Positions 1-10,460 of a stretch of 64,000 nucleotides of DNA are shown piece by piece. Location of the stretch: positions 1,364,001 through 1,428,000 of the forward strand of contig NZ_CP064954.1 of NCBI RefSeq assembly GCF_011038655.2, given 5' to 3'. The translations under genes were made by a program, and so were the position numbers. Each line of letters opens with the position of its first letter. Positions within the stretch are counted from its first letter, which is position 1. This DNA comes from Corynebacterium lizhenjunii. Lineage in GTDB: Bacteria; Actinomycetota; Actinomycetes; Mycobacteriales; Mycobacteriaceae. The notes beneath the pieces are model-generated. The model made no database searches. It worked only from the letters and a program-made list of their open reading frames with translations, and was not told the DNA's origin.

Positions 1-330
1 CCGAAAAGGCTCCCGAGCATGGACATTAGAGATATGCACCTCCACAAAGCCCTGTTCCAACTCAGCCAGGGCATCGCGCAGTGCCACTGACGTATGGGTG
101 TATCCACCGGGGTTAATGATCACGGCTGCTCCCTGATCCGCAGCGCGGTGTACGCAATCGATCAGCTCGCCTTCATGGTTGGACTGGAAGAACTCACAGT
201 CGACTCCGTGGCTGCTTGCCAGCTGCGCAAGTGCAGATTCAATATCGGCCAAGGTTGTATGCCCGTAGATCTCCGGCTGCCGCTTGCCCAGCCGGTTCAA
301 ATTTGGCCCGTTAATAACCACAAGCTTCAC
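1..330 (-). CDS. aroQ: 3-dehydroquinate dehydratase, type II (partial, 3' end outside window)
   Basis: Converts 3-dehydroquinate to 3-dehydroshikimate, the third step of the shikimate pathway, in the cytoplasm. The first 110 codons are visible. They start at a GTG (328-330) behind AGAAAGG and read [19 protein letters not shown], the hallmark N-terminus of the small type II dodecameric enzymes (about 145 residues). Further on are the ligand-binding segments NPGGYTHTS and [12 protein letters not shown], where the family has its conserved Asn and His. The C-terminal third lies before position 1. It is the last visible gene of the aroC-aroK-aroB-aroQ series, 31 bp after aroB. Confidence 0.93.
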   Translation of the reverse strand, partial: MKLVVINGPNLNRLGKRQPEIYGHTTLADIESALAQLASSHGVDCEFFQSNHEGELIDCVHRAADQGAAVIINPGGYTHTSVALRDALAELEQGFVEVHISNVHAREPFR

Positions 331-361
331 AGGATTACCTTTCTGACTTTCAGGCACGCCG

Positions 362-1447
362 TTAGTGCGCGCCGCTGCTTATCGCGGCATAAGCCGCTTT
401 GAGGTCCTCCACCGAGGCATCGCCAATGCGGGTGGTCGCACCAATACCGGTCAAGGCCACAAAGCGCACCCCCGCACCACGGTTCTTCTTATCACGCCCC
501 ATGGCCGCGTAGAGCTGCTCAAAGTGCCCACCCGGGTAGGACGTGGGCAGGCCGATGCCACCGATAATCTCCCGGTGCACCTCCACAAGGTCCTGGCCAA
601 TCAAGCCCCGGTTGTGGGCCAGGTGGGCAATAAACATCATGCCCACTGCCACCGCGTGGCCGTGGCGCCAGGTGTAGTCCTCCCGCAGCTCCACCGCGTG
701 GCCAAAGGTATGGCCGTAGTTGAGGGTCTCGCGCAGCCCGGATTCCTTCAAGTCTTCGCTAACCACAGCGGCCTTGACAACAACAGAGCGGCGTACCAAC
801 TCCGGCAGGTAACCATCCACGTCCAGGCACGCTGCCGGGTTATCCAGATAGCGCTCAATAATCACTGGGTCATGGATAAAGCCGGTCTTAATAATCTCCG
901 CCGAGCCAGCGATGATTTCTGCCTGCGGTAAGGAGCGCAGCAATTCGATGTCTACGAAGACAGCATCCGGCTCATAGAACGCGCCCACCAGGTTTTTGCC
1001 TGCGGCGGTATTGATTCCGGTCTTACCGCCCACTGCGGCATCGACCATAGCCAGCAGCGTCGTGGGCACGTGAATGACTTTGATGCCGCGCATCCACCCA
1101 GACGCCACGAAGCCGGCCAAGTCCGTGGCCGCACCGCCGCCAACTCCAATTAGGAGATCCGCGCGGGAGAAATTGTGCCTTCCCAGATGGTCCCAAAGCT
1201 GCCCTGCCACCTGCAAGGTCTTCGCGGCCTCGGCATCGGGAACCGGCAGCTCCACCACAGCGAGTCCACCGGCGCGAAGCTCTTGGCTAAGGGCCTGCGC
1301 AAACCCCTGCACGCTTGGCTGATGGATAATTCCCACCTTGCGGGCACCACTAGCTTGCACCCGAGCGATGATGGCGCCCCGGAGGTCACTTCCAATGGTG
1401 ACCTCATAGCCAGCTGGACCGCTAACTTCGATAGTGTGCGTGGTCAT
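362..1447 (-). CDS. aroB: 3-dehydroquinate synthase
   Basis: NAD-dependent cyclase that turns DAHP into 3-dehydroquinate (second shikimate step). The protein has 361 residues, normal for the family. The dinucleotide-binding [13 protein letters not shown] lies near residue 100, the [11 protein letters not shown] phosphate-binding segment near residue 140, and the metal-binding histidines in [14 protein letters not shown] near residue 245. The ATG at 1447 follows GGAGGG at good spacing. It lies 55 bp downstream of aroK in the same orientation, so co-transcription with aroK and aroC is likely. Confidence 0.97.
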   Translation of the reverse strand: MTTHTIEVSGPAGYEVTIGSDLRGAIIARVQASGARKVGIIHQPSVQGFAQALSQELRAGGLAVVELPVPDAEAAKTLQVAGQLWDHLGRHNFSRADLLIGVGGGAATDLAGFVASGWMRGIKVIHVPTTLLAMVDAAVGGKTGINTAAGKNLVGAFYEPDAVFVDIELLRSLPQAEIIAGSAEIIKTGFIHDPVIIERYLDNPAACLDVDGYLPELVRRSVVVKAAVVSEDLKESGLRETLNYGHTFGHAVELREDYTWRHGHAVAVGMMFIAHLAHNRGLIGQDLVEVHREIIGGIGLPTSYPGGHFEQLYAAMGRDKKNRGAGVRFVALTGIGATTRIGDASVEDLKAAYAAISSGAH

Positions 1448-1502
1448 ATTTTTCCCTCCACAGACTGCGCCCGCCGCAACCGGCGGGGCAAAAGTTCCAG
1501 AG

Positions 1503-2042
1503 TTATAAACTTTCCAAGAAGCTCAGGATGTCCCCGACAACCTGCTGGGGTGTGCGCCCATCTGTGCGCGCACGGTAGTCCGCGACCTCCTGGTAGTACA
1601 CCCGGCGCTGTTCCAACAGGTTCCGGTAGTGTGCCAGGGGATCCTCGGCATAGAGCACCGGCCGGGTAGTAGACCTTTGGGTCCGACGGGTGCCTTCTTC
1701 TGCAGAGACATCAATGAGCACCACCGTCATCGCCTCTAGCAGGTCGCGCGTAGCCTGCGAGAGCACCGCGCCACCTCCCAGGCTGACCACGCCGTTGGAC
1801 TCCAGCGCGCGGGCGACATAGCGTTCCTCAATCTCTCGAAACGCGGGCTCACCCTCTTCGGCGAAGATTTCTCCGCATGTGCGCCCTTCGCCGCCCTCAA
1901 TAAGATCGTCTGAGTCCACCAGTTCACAGTTAAGCGCCCGGGACAAGCGGCGCCCAATTGTGGATTTACCAGCGCCCGGCGGCCCCACCAACACCACGCG
2001 TGGGGCGGGCCCAAAATGGACGTCTAGCTCTTGCTTAGTCAC
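1503..2042 (-). CDS. aroK: Shikimate kinase
   Basis: Phosphorylates shikimate at O3 using ATP. The protein has 179 residues. The Walker A motif [12 protein letters not shown] lies at about residues 20-31, the shikimate/Mg-binding DSDDLIE near 43-49, the LGGGAVL substrate loop near 88-94, and the lid arginine in STTRPVLY. It sits between aroC and aroB, with 69 bp to aroC and 55 bp to aroB, in the usual corynebacterial order. The start codon ATG at 2042 aligns the Walker motif at the expected distance from the N-terminus, with a short leader. Confidence 0.96.
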   Translation of the reverse strand: MTKQELDVHFGPAPRVVLVGPPGAGKSTIGRRLSRALNCELVDSDDLIEGGEGRTCGEIFAEEGEPAFREIEERYVARALESNGVVSLGGGAVLSQATRDLLEAMTVVLIDVSAEEGTRRTQRSTTRPVLYAEDPLAHYRNLLEQRRVYYQEVADYRARTDGRTPQQVVGDILSFLESL

Positions 2043-2111
2043 CTCTACACTCCAACTTCTTCCGCTGCCTCATACGCTCTGCTTTATTCACCGCGTCTTA
2101 TTCGCCCAGTG

Positions 2112-3326
2112 TTATTCGTCGGAGTCGAATTGCAGACGCCGGGCCACGTAGTCCAGGTAGGACTCGATATTGCGGCGCGTCTCCGCCACGCTGTCGCCGC
2201 CAAACTTCTCCAGCACCGCGCGGGCCAACACCAGCGCCACCATGGCCTCTGCCACTACGCCTCCGGCAGGCACAGCGCAGACATCGGAGCGCTGATGGAT
2301 AGCACTAGCTGCGGCGCCGGTAGACATATCCACTGTCTGTAGTGCGCGCGGCACTGTGGAAATCGGCTTCATTGCAGCGCGCACGCGCAGAGGTTGACCA
2401 TTGGTCATTCCACCTTCCAACCCACCGGCGCGGTTGCTCAGCCTATCTACCCCGTCTGCGGTGCGCACCATCTCATCATGCGCCGCAGAACCCCGGCGGC
2501 GGGCCTCTGCAAAGCCGTCACCAACTTCCACGCCCTTGACGGATTGAATACCCATCAGCGCGGCTGCCAGCTGTGCATCCAGACGGTCCTCCCCTGACAC
2601 GTGGGAGCCCAAACCGATGGGCAGTCCGGTGACAATAACTTCGACAACACCGCCCAAGGTGTCCCCGGCTTTCTTCGCAGCCTCAATCTGGGCAATCATC
2701 GACTCTTCGGCATCCAGGTGGGCGGCACGCACCGGGGAGGCGTCAATACGCTCCAAGTCCGCAAAAGTGGGCGCAGGGCCTGCAGAAACCTCACTGTCCC
2801 CAATGCTGATGACATGAGAGAAAACCTCTACCCCGAGGGTCTCGCGCAGAAAATTCCGGGCAGCGGTAGCCGCTGCGACACGCGCGGCGGTCTCGCGGGC
2901 AGAGGAGCGCTCCAAAATCGCCCGGGCGTCATCCTTGTCATACTTGATCATCCCGGCGAAGTCTGCGTGGCCCGGACGGGGGCGGGTTAGTTTGGCACCG
3001 CGCCCCGAAGACATCGCCTTGGCCACCTCCGGGTCCTCCAGGTCCACAGGGGCTGGCGACATGATTGTGGTCCACTTGGGCCATTCAGTATTTCCCACCA
3101 TGATGGTCACCGGAGAACCCAAGGTCTTGCCATGGACCACGCCGCTAAGCAGGGTGACTTCGTCCTGCTCAAACTTCATGCGCGCGCCGCGGCCATATCC
3201 CAGGCGGCGGCGGGCTAAGTGGTAAGACACATCCTCTTGAGTTAGCGGAACCCCAGCGGGCAGGTGCTCAACAGTTGCGATGAGCGCCTGGCCGTGCGAT
3301 TCCCCGGCAGTAGTCCAACGAAGCAT
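2112..3326 (-). CDS. aroC: Chorismate synthase
   Basis: Makes chorismate from EPSP with reduced FMN, the last common step to the aromatic amino acids. The protein has 404 residues from the chosen ATG, which gives the family N-terminus [13 protein letters not shown]. An in-frame ATG 21 bp upstream (3347) behind CAGGTG would add seven residues and cannot be excluded. Conserved segments include [12 protein letters not shown], the [21 protein letters not shown]-binding region and [17 protein letters not shown] near the end. First gene of the aroC-aroK-aroB-aroQ run. Confidence 0.96.
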   Translation of the reverse strand: MLRWTTAGESHGQALIATVEHLPAGVPLTQEDVSYHLARRRLGYGRGARMKFEQDEVTLLSGVVHGKTLGSPVTIMVGNTEWPKWTTIMSPAPVDLEDPEVAKAMSSGRGAKLTRPRPGHADFAGMIKYDKDDARAILERSSARETAARVAAATAARNFLRETLGVEVFSHVISIGDSEVSAGPAPTFADLERIDASPVRAAHLDAEESMIAQIEAAKKAGDTLGGVVEVIVTGLPIGLGSHVSGEDRLDAQLAAALMGIQSVKGVEVGDGFAEARRRGSAAHDEMVRTADGVDRLSNRAGGLEGGMTNGQPLRVRAAMKPISTVPRALQTVDMSTGAAASAIHQRSDVCAVPAGGVVAEAMVALVLARAVLEKFGGDSVAETRRNIESYLDYVARRLQFDSDE

Positions 3327-3365
3327 GCCGCCAATTATGGCACGCATAGCTGCACCTGTCGCGCA

Positions 3366-3785
3366 CTAGGTACCGCAAAGCAGCCACACTCCCAACGCTG
3401 CGACCAGCATGGCCGGACCATGCGGGGCATCGGCACGCTGCGCCACCGCCATGACCAGCAGACTCAGCAGGTTTGCTGCCACAATGGCGCACGCTACCCC
3501 CACCCATCCTCCCGCCGCAGCTGCCAGCATGCCCAAGGAGATGGCCAACTTGATGTCTCCCCCGCCGATGCCCCCGCCTCGCACCGCCAGCATTAGGTAC
3601 AGGCCCGGCCACAGCAGGCCGGCCGGGTGCCAGCAGAGCACCAGGCTCAGCACCGTTGCCGGCAGCGTAAGCACGTCCGGCAAACGGCGCCAGCGCACGT
3701 CAATTAGTGCCAAGGTCAGCGCCCATGCGCCGACGGCGGCTGCTATCACGACTGCTAGAATGTCCCCCCGCATGCCTGTCAGCAT
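3366..3785 (-). CDS. Type IV prepilin peptidase-like aspartyl protease (A24 family, short form)
   Basis: A 139-residue polytopic membrane protein with the two catalytic aspartate contexts of the A24 family: LIDVRWRRLPDVLTLP near residue 30 and GGGIGGGDIKLA near residue 75 (the GxGD-type motif). It lacks the N-terminal methyltransferase domain of the long PilD type, as is usual in actinobacteria, where such proteins process Flp/Tad or competence pilins. No pilin genes are visible here. It lies 39 bp upstream of aroC in the same direction, a conserved position in corynebacteria. The start could instead be the ATG four codons later (3773). Confidence 0.85.
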   Translation of the reverse strand: MLTGMRGDILAVVIAAAVGAWALTLALIDVRWRRLPDVLTLPATVLSLVLCWHPAGLLWPGLYLMLAVRGGGIGGGDIKLAISLGMLAAAAGGWVGVACAIVAANLLSLLVMAVAQRADAPHGPAMLVAALGVWLLCGT

Positions 3786-3805
3786 AGTCGACGAAAGGGA
3801 TTTGC

Positions 3806-4915
3806 GTGCAGCTTTCAGCTATGGACCGCCTGCTCCCGGTGTGGATCATTGCCGCGATGGCCGCAGGCCTAGCGGCCAGCACCACCCCTTTGCCGGGTTG
3901 GTTGCACGCGGCGGAGGTCGGCGGGATCTCTGTGCCCATTGCGGCTGGGCTGCTGGTGATGATGTATCCACCGCTGGCCAAGGTGCGCTATGACAAGGCC
4001 GTGCGCGTTGCCGGTGAGTTCAAAGTCTTGGTGCTCAGTGTGTTGCTTAATTGGGTGCTCGGCCCTGCGCTAATGTTCGCGCTGGCCTGGGCTTTTCTTG
4101 CCGATGCCCCGCAGCTGCGCACCGGGGTCATCATTGTGGGCCTGGCCCGGTGTATTGCCATGGTGCTGATTTGGTCGGACCTTGCCTGCGGTGACCGGGA
4201 GCTCACTGCTGTGCTGGTGGCGATTAATTCTGTATTCCAGGTGGCCATGTTTGCAGTTTTGGGTTGGTTCTACCTGCAGGTTCTGCCCGGCTGGTTGGGG
4301 CTAGAGTCTGCCGATGCCGCCTTCTCTTTCCGCTCCATTGTGGTCTCTGTCCTGATCTTCTTGGGTATTCCCCTGGCCGCGGGCATTGCTTCTCGTTTGC
4401 TTGGAGAGGCCGCTCGCGGGCGGGCGTGGTATGAAGATAAGTTTCTTCCCGCGGTGTCTCCCCTAGCACTCATTGGGTTGCTCTATACCATTGCGGCGCT
4501 TTTTTGTTTGCAGGGTCAGTACGTACTGAGCCAGCCCGGCACGGTGGCGCGGGTGGCCATTCCGCTGCTGTGCTACTTCATCATCATGTTTGCCATTGGT
4601 CTCGGCGCGGCGCGGGCGGCGCGGCTCAATTACTCGCGCAGTACCTCCCTGGCCTTTACCGCGGCCGGCAATAACTTTGAGCTAGCCATCGCAGTGGCTA
4701 TTGGCACCTTTGGTGCGGCCTCCGGCCAGGCGCTGGCTGGAACGGTAGGCCCACTCATTGAGGTTCCGGTGCTAGTAGCCTTGGTCTATGTGCTGCGCGC
4801 CCTCGGCCCGCGGCTCTTCCCTGGAGATCCCAGCCTGCCGGTTGACGGTGTTCCGGGTGATAGCGTGCCGGGTGACAAGGTGCCGGCTAGCGGGCGTGCA
4901 GCACAGCGAGGCTAG
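3806..4915 (+). CDS. ACR3-family arsenite exporter
   Basis: Predicted arsenite (antimonite) efflux permease of the BASS superfamily with about ten membrane helices in 369 residues. The ACR3 signature is clear: the conserved cysteine in GLARCIAMVLIWSDLACGD near residue 115, the FKVLVLSVLLNWVLGPALMF helix, and NNFELAIAVAIGTFG in the late cross-over region. Start GTG at 3806 behind GAAAGGGA. It is divergent from the prepilin peptidase with only 20 bp between and runs tail-to-tail into aroE with a 4-bp overlap of stop codons. No arsR or arsC is adjacent, so regulation and arsenate reduction must come from elsewhere. The C-terminal tail is a degenerate repeat rich in DGVPGDSVPGDKVP. Confidence 0.9.
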   Translation: MQLSAMDRLLPVWIIAAMAAGLAASTTPLPGWLHAAEVGGISVPIAAGLLVMMYPPLAKVRYDKAVRVAGEFKVLVLSVLLNWVLGPALMFALAWAFLADAPQLRTGVIIVGLARCIAMVLIWSDLACGDRELTAVLVAINSVFQVAMFAVLGWFYLQVLPGWLGLESADAAFSFRSIVVSVLIFLGIPLAAGIASRLLGEAARGRAWYEDKFLPAVSPLALIGLLYTIAALFCLQGQYVLSQPGTVARVAIPLLCYFIIMFAIGLGAARAARLNYSRSTSLAFTAAGNNFELAIAVAIGTFGAASGQALAGTVGPLIEVPVLVALVYVLRALGPRLFPGDPSLPVDGVPGDSVPGDKVPASGRAAQRG

Positions 4916-5781
4916 TCGGCGTCGGCTTCAGGCTGCCCGCCGGGTTCCCAGCCGGCTTCTTTGCGTTTGCGTTCCAGGACCTCGCATAGGGCATCAAGCA
5001 TGTGCTGGCGCGGGGCGGGCTGGCCGGTAAATTGCTCGAATTGGCTAAAGGACTGGTAAGCCAGCATGATGTTGCCACCAACGGTGGGATAACCGTCGGC
5101 TGCGGCATGGATCATCAACTCGGTGGGCAGCGGTTCGTAAATAACATCGAGCAACGGCGCGTGGCACAGCACATCGAGGTGATTGCTCACCGCAGCGCTA
5201 GGCACGGTGGAGACCACCACGTCCATGGATCGGTTAAGCACCAGGAGATCATCGTCAAAACTCACGCGGTGCAGTTCGACGCCCAGGGTTTGTGCCAGCG
5301 GGGCAAGTTCGTGCAGGCGGTCACTGCGGTTGAGCACATAAATATCTCCCACCCCTCGTTGGGCCAGCGCCCACAGCGCCGGGCGGGCGGTTCCCCCGGA
5401 GCCAATGACCATCGCACGGCTAAGGGTGCCGGAGCTGTGACCCAGCAACTCCCCCAGTGCCCCCAGCACACCTTCGGTGTCGGTATTATCCGCACGCCAG
5501 CCGGCATCGGTACGCACCAGCGTGTTAGCTGAGCCAATCAACCGAGCACGGTCGGTGACCTCATCAGCAAATTCTAGCGCGGCAAATTTTCCCGGCATGG
5601 TCACCGAAAAGCCCCGGTAGTCCTCGGAAGCGCTGGCCACGAACTTGGGCAGTTGCTGGGCGTCTACTTCGAAGCGCTCATAAACGAAGTCCTGCAAGCC
5701 CAATGCGGCATAGCCGGCATTATGCAAGATCGGGGATAAAGAATGGCTAATGGGTTTGCCAAGCACTGCAGCCTTTGGCAT
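4912..5781 (-). CDS. aroE: Shikimate dehydrogenase
   Basis: NADPH-dependent reduction of 3-dehydroshikimate to shikimate. The 289-residue protein begins MPKAAVLGKPISHSLSP, placing the shikimate-binding SLS near residue 14. The catalytic lysine is in TMPGKFAAL, the substrate aspartate in ADNTDTEG, and the nucleotide-binding glycine-rich loop in IGSGGTARPAL. Start ATG at 5781 follows GGAGGTGACC, a near-perfect ribosome site. An upstream ATG at 5808 lacks one and is rejected. The stop overlaps the stop of the convergent arsenite exporter gene. Confidence 0.95.
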   Translation of the reverse strand: MPKAAVLGKPISHSLSPILHNAGYAALGLQDFVYERFEVDAQQLPKFVASASEDYRGFSVTMPGKFAALEFADEVTDRARLIGSANTLVRTDAGWRADNTDTEGVLGALGELLGHSSGTLSRAMVIGSGGTARPALWALAQRGVGDIYVLNRSDRLHELAPLAQTLGVELHRVSFDDDLLVLNRSMDVVVSTVPSAAVSNHLDVLCHAPLLDVIYEPLPTELMIHAAADGYPTVGGNIMLAYQSFSQFEQFTGQPAPRQHMLDALCEVLERKRKEAGWEPGGQPEADAD

Positions 5782-5895
5782 GGTCACCTCCACGGTTTTC
5801 GCACCCACGAGCCCGCTGTTCCATCTGCGGACTAGCGACTAGCGGGTGCAGGGGCCGACATCGAATCTAGAACTGTAGACGCCAGCTGTAGACAA

Positions 5896-7074
5896 CTAAC
5901 GCTGAGAGTTGAGGATACCGGAGTTGAGCGCCACGTCCACCTGCTCAAGGTGCTGCTCATAGGTGTCCGTAAAGACAGTAGTGCCTTGCTTGTCAATGGT
6001 GACGAAGAACTTCCACTGGCCTTCAGCCGGGTTCTCCATTGCCTGGATGGCTTCCTCCGAAGGCGAGGCAATCGGGGTCTCCGGCAGGCCGTCCTTGGCG
6101 TAGGTATTCCACGGGGTGCGCTGGGCGCGGGCCTCATCGGTAGTAGCTAGTTCGACGTCTTCCAGGGAGTAATTAACCGTGGAGTCAAACTCCAAACGCA
6201 TGGGCTCTGCAAGGCGGTTGAGGATCACGCGGGCTACCTTGTCGAACTCCCCGGCCGGGGCCTCGCGCTCCACCAGAGAGGCAGCGGTAAGCAACTCATA
6301 GGGGCTCAGGCCAATTACCCCAGCGCGTTCGACAATGTTGGTCTCGTTGTAGCGCTTCGTCGAGCGGGTGATCAGGTCAGTGAGGATCTGCTGGGCATCC
6401 CACTGCGGGTTGAGGACGTATTGGCCAGGAGCAATCAACCCCTCCAGGCGCTTAGGGTCCTCACCGCGGGAGCGCACAGCATCCAGGGCCCACTCAGGTG
6501 CCCCCAGCTCAGCCGGGTCTACCGTAGCCGCGACCCGCTCGAGGTCTTCCTTGCTCACGCAATCGTCCTCCGCACAGGTCACCCGCGAGATCATGGAATA
6601 AATGCCATAACGTACGTCGCCGCCCACTACCACCACATCGGCCAGGGTAGATCCGCCCTGAACCTCAAGCAGATCGACCTTGTTATCAGGGTTGAGCAAT
6701 GCTTCCACGGCAGCCTTGGCACTCATCTCTTCCTGCAGACGGAAGAACCCGGGCTGGATGCGGGAAGCATGTGGATTATTGGCCGCTGCCGTTTGGAACG
6801 CGCTATCAGAAGCCACAACGTTCTTTTCCACCAGCTGTCCGCCCAGCAGGGACATAGAGGAGCCCTCTGGGACCTCGATGAGCGCCATAGTGCCGTTGCC
6901 TTCTCCCTCATAGTCGTCCGGGACGCCGTATGCGCGCAGGTTGTGCACGGCAATGTAGCCAATGACGCCTACGATCAACACGATAGAGGCCACCAGGACC
7001 GCCAGGCCATTTTGCCTGCGCTTCACGTGCCGGGGTTCCATGCTCTTGCCAAGACGCTCATCGTTTCGGCTCAT
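5896..7074 (-). CDS. mltG: Endolytic murein transglycosylase MltG (YceG-like)
   Basis: Membrane-anchored lytic transglycosylase thought to cut nascent glycan strands and terminate their elongation. In 392 residues it has a basic cytoplasmic start, one membrane helix at about residues 25-46 (LAVLVASIVLIVGVIGYIAV), a LysM-like region with VPEGSSMSLL, and a catalytic domain with the conserved Glu in ASLVEREAPAG. Late conserved segments are STVNYSL and TPWNTYAKDGLPETPI. Its stop lies 8 bp from the start region of ruvX, so the alaS-ruvX-mltG-aroE order is likely one transcription unit. Confidence 0.94.
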   Translation of the reverse strand: MSRNDERLGKSMEPRHVKRRQNGLAVLVASIVLIVGVIGYIAVHNLRAYGVPDDYEGEGNGTMALIEVPEGSSMSLLGGQLVEKNVVASDSAFQTAAANNPHASRIQPGFFRLQEEMSAKAAVEALLNPDNKVDLLEVQGGSTLADVVVVGGDVRYGIYSMISRVTCAEDDCVSKEDLERVAATVDPAELGAPEWALDAVRSRGEDPKRLEGLIAPGQYVLNPQWDAQQILTDLITRSTKRYNETNIVERAGVIGLSPYELLTAASLVEREAPAGEFDKVARVILNRLAEPMRLEFDSTVNYSLEDVELATTDEARAQRTPWNTYAKDGLPETPIASPSEEAIQAMENPAEGQWKFFVTIDKQGTTVFTDTYEQHLEQVDVALNSGILNSQR

Positions 7075-7082
7075 CTAGTTCC

Positions 7083-7643
7083 TCAACTTCCTTGATTTTC
7101 CGGTTCGGGTTCCGGTCCCAGGCCACCACCGGCCTGCAGGGCGTGGTTTCGCCCATCCAACCAGGACTGCAAAATCTCCACCGCGGCAGCTTGGTCCACA
7201 ACGGCACGGCCTTTGCGGGAGCTAACCCCAGCGACAGCCAACGCGGTGGTAGCCACCACTGTGGTTAGGCGTTCATCGCCCAAGCGGACTACGGGTAGTT
7301 GGTCTTTAATACTTCCACCCTGAGTCACGCGCCGACGGATCCGAAACGCAATTTCTTTGGCATGCTTGACACTTTTTGATCCATTTCCCTGCAAATCACG
7401 GGGAAGGCCCACGACTACTTCCACCACCGCGTACTCCTCAATGATCTCCAGGATGCGGTCGATGTCTTCTTGGTCGCGGTCCTTAAACCCGGTCTTGCGC
7501 GGTATGGTTTCCAACGCGGTTGCCAGCCGGGCGTCGCGGTCAGAAATCGCCGCCCCTATGCGCACGGTTCCCACGTCCAAGCCCAGGCGCCGCCCGGGGC
7601 CGGGGTCCTGGGCGCCTGGGGTGTCCGGGTGCACTGCTGCCAT
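7083..7643 (-). CDS. ruvX: Putative pre-16S rRNA nuclease / Holliday junction resolvase-like protein RuvX (YqgF)
   Basis: RNase H-fold protein. The family member in E. coli matures the 5' end of 16S rRNA and is essential. The 186-residue protein carries the first acidic motif in [18 protein letters not shown] near residue 18, [12 protein letters not shown] in the middle, [10 protein letters not shown] near residue 122, and the final aspartate in [12 protein letters not shown]- and C-terminal tails are proline- and glycine-rich and slightly longer than usual. It lies 5 bp after alaS. Confidence 0.92.
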   Translation of the reverse strand: MAAVHPDTPGAQDPGPGRRLGLDVGTVRIGAAISDRDARLATALETIPRKTGFKDRDQEDIDRILEIIEEYAVVEVVVGLPRDLQGNGSKSVKHAKEIAFRIRRRVTQGGSIKDQLPVVRLGDERLTTVVATTALAVAGVSSRKGRAVVDQAAAVEILQSWLDGRNHALQAGGGLGPEPEPENQGS

Positions 7644-7648
7644 GGCTA

Positions 7649-10333
7649 CTACAGAGTCTCCAGGTAGGTCTTGAGTGCTTCGAAGCCTTGCTCCGCAGCC
7701 TCCGGGCGCGAGCCGGAGCCCTGAGCCATATCCGGCTTGCCGCCGCCTTTGCCGTCGACAACCTCACCGTAGCGCTTGACGATGTCCCCGGACTTAACGC
7801 CGCGGGCAATCGCCAGGTCCGTGGCTGCCACGATGAAGGGCAGCTTATCCCCAGCTTGCGCTGCCAGGATAATCACGGTCGCCTCATCCTTGGCGCGGTT
7901 GCGCAAATCGGTCGCCAGGGTGCGCAGGTCTCCACCCGAAGTTCCCTTGGGCAGACGCACCGTGAGCACACGGAAGCCGTTCACCTGCGTAGCACCGCCG
8001 AGGAACTCAGCGGACTTAGCCATCAGCTGTGCCTTGCGCAGAGTCTCGATTTCTTTCTCCGCCGCACGCAGCTTTTCAGCCATCGCCGCAATGCGTCCAG
8101 GCAAGTCCTCAGTCTGGACTTTAAGCTCGCGGGAGACACCCTCGATGAGTGCGGTCTCCTTGGAGAAGTAGCGGAACGCCTCCAGGCCAGAGTAAGCCTC
8201 AATACGGCGGGCGCCTGAGCCCACCGAGGACTCACCCAAAACCGAGACCGGGCCGATTTGGGCGGTAGACCCCACGTGGGTACCGCCACACAGCTCGATG
8301 GAGAAGGGGCCACCCATCTCCACCACGCGCACCTGGCTGCCGTAGTTTTCTCCAAACAGCGCCATTGCGCCCATCGCCTTGGCCTCATCCAGGGAGGTCT
8401 CAATGGTGTTGACCGCAAAGTTGGCGTCTACTGCCTGGTTAGTAATCGCTGCAATTTCCTGCAGCTGCTGTGGGGTCAGCTGTTCGGTGTAGTTGAAGTC
8501 AAAGCGCAAATATCCTGGCCGGTTCAAGGAACCAGCCTGGACAGCAGTGGGGCCGAGCACCTGCCGCAGGGCTGCGTGGATGAGGTGGGTAGCAGAGTGC
8601 GCCTGTACTGCACCATGGCGCCACTGCTGGTCTACTTCGGCGCTAACGGTGTGGCCTAAGTCCACACCACCCGCGGTAACCGTAGCCTTATGCACCCACA
8701 GCTTCTTGCCAATCTTTTGGACGTCGTTGACCTCCAGCAGCGTCTCCCCGGCAACCAAACGGCCGCGATCTGCGACCTGACCACCGGATTCAGCGTAGAG
8801 CGGGGACTGGTCCAGGATGACTTCGACTTCCTCGCCCTCTGCGACCTCAGAAACCTTTTGGCCATCGCGCACCAGGCCGATCACTCGGGCATCGGAGCGC
8901 AACTCCTCATAACCAGTAAAGACGGTTGGGTGCTCGTCTACCCATTCCCGGTAGAGCGACAAATCAGCATGTCCGTGCTTCTTGGCCTGGTTATCTGCCT
9001 TGGCGCGGCGGCGCTGCTCGCCCATGGCGGCATCAAAGCCCTCCATGTCTACTTCCAGGCCGGCCTCGCTGGCCATTTCGAGGGTCAGGTCAATTGGGAA
9101 CCCATAGGTATCATGCAGCTCGAAGGCTTTCTCCCCCGAAAGAACCTTAGCGGTCTTGGCGCGGGAATGCGCCTTAATCTCCTCTACGGCCTCATCAAAC
9201 AGGCGGGTCCCGGATTCCAAGGTCTTGAGGAAAGCCTTTTCCTCATTGAGGGCCACGCGCAAAATGCGCTCGCGGTTTTGCGCAATCTCCGGATAGGACG
9301 GCGTCATGGTGTCCATGATGGTGTTCATGAAGCGCTCCATGGTGGCTCCGGTTGCGCCCAACAATTTGGCGGAACGGATAATGCGGCGCAGCAGACGGCG
9401 CAGGATATAGCCGCGCCCCTCATTGGACGGGGTCACTCCATCGAGGATCAACATCATGCCGGTGCGCGAGTGGTCCGCAATCACACGGAAGCGAATGTTG
9501 TCCTCATCCGGTGCCCCCTCACCATAGCGAGCACCCGTGAGTTCCTGCGCGGTATCGATCACCGGCCGCAGCAAGTCAGTCTCATAGACGTTATCCACGC
9601 CCTGGAGCAGGCAGGCCACGCGCTCGACACCCATGCCGGTGTCGATATTCTTCTTGGGCAGCGGGCCCAAAATCTCAAAGTTGCCCTTGCCGGTGCCTTC
9701 GCCGCGCTCATTCTGCATGAACACCAGGTTCCAAATCTCCATGTAGCGGTTATCGTCCGCAATGGGGCCACCGTCAGCACCGTATTCCGGCCCGCGGTCG
9801 TAATAAATCTCAGAGCACGGACCACAAGGTCCTGGTACACCCATGGACCAGTAGTTATCCTCCATGCCCAGGCGCTGGATTCGCTCGCGCGGCACCCCGA
9901 TTTTTTCGTGCCAAATATCGGCAGCCTCATCGTCATCCAGGTAAACCGTCACCCACAGGCGCTGCGGGTCCAAGCCTAGCCCGCCGTCTGCAACGGAATT
10001 AGTCAGCAACTCCCATGCGTGGGTGATAGCGCCTTCTTTGAAGTATTGGCCAAAAGAGAAATTACCGGCCATCTGGAAGAAGGTGTTGTGGCGCGTGGTA
10101 ATGCCCACCTCTTCAATATCCAGGGTGCGCACGCACTTCTGGATGGACGTGGCGGTCCCATTGGGGAAAGGTGGATTCTGCTGTCCCAGGAAGTAGGGCT
10201 TGAAGGGAACCATGCCGGCGTTGACGAAGAGCAGGTTCGGGTCATCCAGAATCAGTGACGCGCTGGGCACGGCCTCATGGCCGCGGCTCACAAAGTGCTG
10301 GGTAAAGCGCTCCCGAATCTCATGGGTCTTCAC
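7649..10333 (-). CDS. alaS: Alanine--tRNA ligase
   Basis: Charges tRNA-Ala and edits Ser/Gly mischarging. The protein has 894 residues from GTG 10333, which follows AAAGGA and gives the family N-terminus [14 protein letters not shown]. The catalytic core is followed by the editing domain with [11 protein letters not shown] and CGGTHV metal ligands, and by the C-terminal C-Ala (DHHA1) region ending with the glycine-rich [14 protein letters not shown] segment. The open frame extends 51 bp further upstream without a ribosome site. Followed closely by ruvX and mltG. Confidence 0.97.
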   Translation of the reverse strand: MKTHEIRERFTQHFVSRGHEAVPSASLILDDPNLLFVNAGMVPFKPYFLGQQNPPFPNGTATSIQKCVRTLDIEEVGITTRHNTFFQMAGNFSFGQYFKEGAITHAWELLTNSVADGGLGLDPQRLWVTVYLDDDEAADIWHEKIGVPRERIQRLGMEDNYWSMGVPGPCGPCSEIYYDRGPEYGADGGPIADDNRYMEIWNLVFMQNERGEGTGKGNFEILGPLPKKNIDTGMGVERVACLLQGVDNVYETDLLRPVIDTAQELTGARYGEGAPDEDNIRFRVIADHSRTGMMLILDGVTPSNEGRGYILRRLLRRIIRSAKLLGATGATMERFMNTIMDTMTPSYPEIAQNRERILRVALNEEKAFLKTLESGTRLFDEAVEEIKAHSRAKTAKVLSGEKAFELHDTYGFPIDLTLEMASEAGLEVDMEGFDAAMGEQRRRAKADNQAKKHGHADLSLYREWVDEHPTVFTGYEELRSDARVIGLVRDGQKVSEVAEGEEVEVILDQSPLYAESGGQVADRGRLVAGETLLEVNDVQKIGKKLWVHKATVTAGGVDLGHTVSAEVDQQWRHGAVQAHSATHLIHAALRQVLGPTAVQAGSLNRPGYLRFDFNYTEQLTPQQLQEIAAITNQAVDANFAVNTIETSLDEAKAMGAMALFGENYGSQVRVVEMGGPFSIELCGGTHVGSTAQIGPVSVLGESSVGSGARRIEAYSGLEAFRYFSKETALIEGVSRELKVQTEDLPGRIAAMAEKLRAAEKEIETLRKAQLMAKSAEFLGGATQVNGFRVLTVRLPKGTSGGDLRTLATDLRNRAKDEATVIILAAQAGDKLPFIVAATDLAIARGVKSGDIVKRYGEVVDGKGGGKPDMAQGSGSRPEAAEQGFEALKTYLETL

Positions 10334-10460
10334 AGAAAGAACATCCTTTGCGTGACAATGAACTATCCTGGCAGCTCCCCTCACCGGAGGCTACCGCTAA
10401 CCCGCACCACTCTACCCTGCCGATGCCCCCTTTCCGCACACCGGGGCGCCGTCCCCAGGC

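Noticed and set aside
8690..9979. Plus-strand open frame of 429 codons opposite alaS
   Set aside because: Antisense shadow of alaS without start signal or motif.
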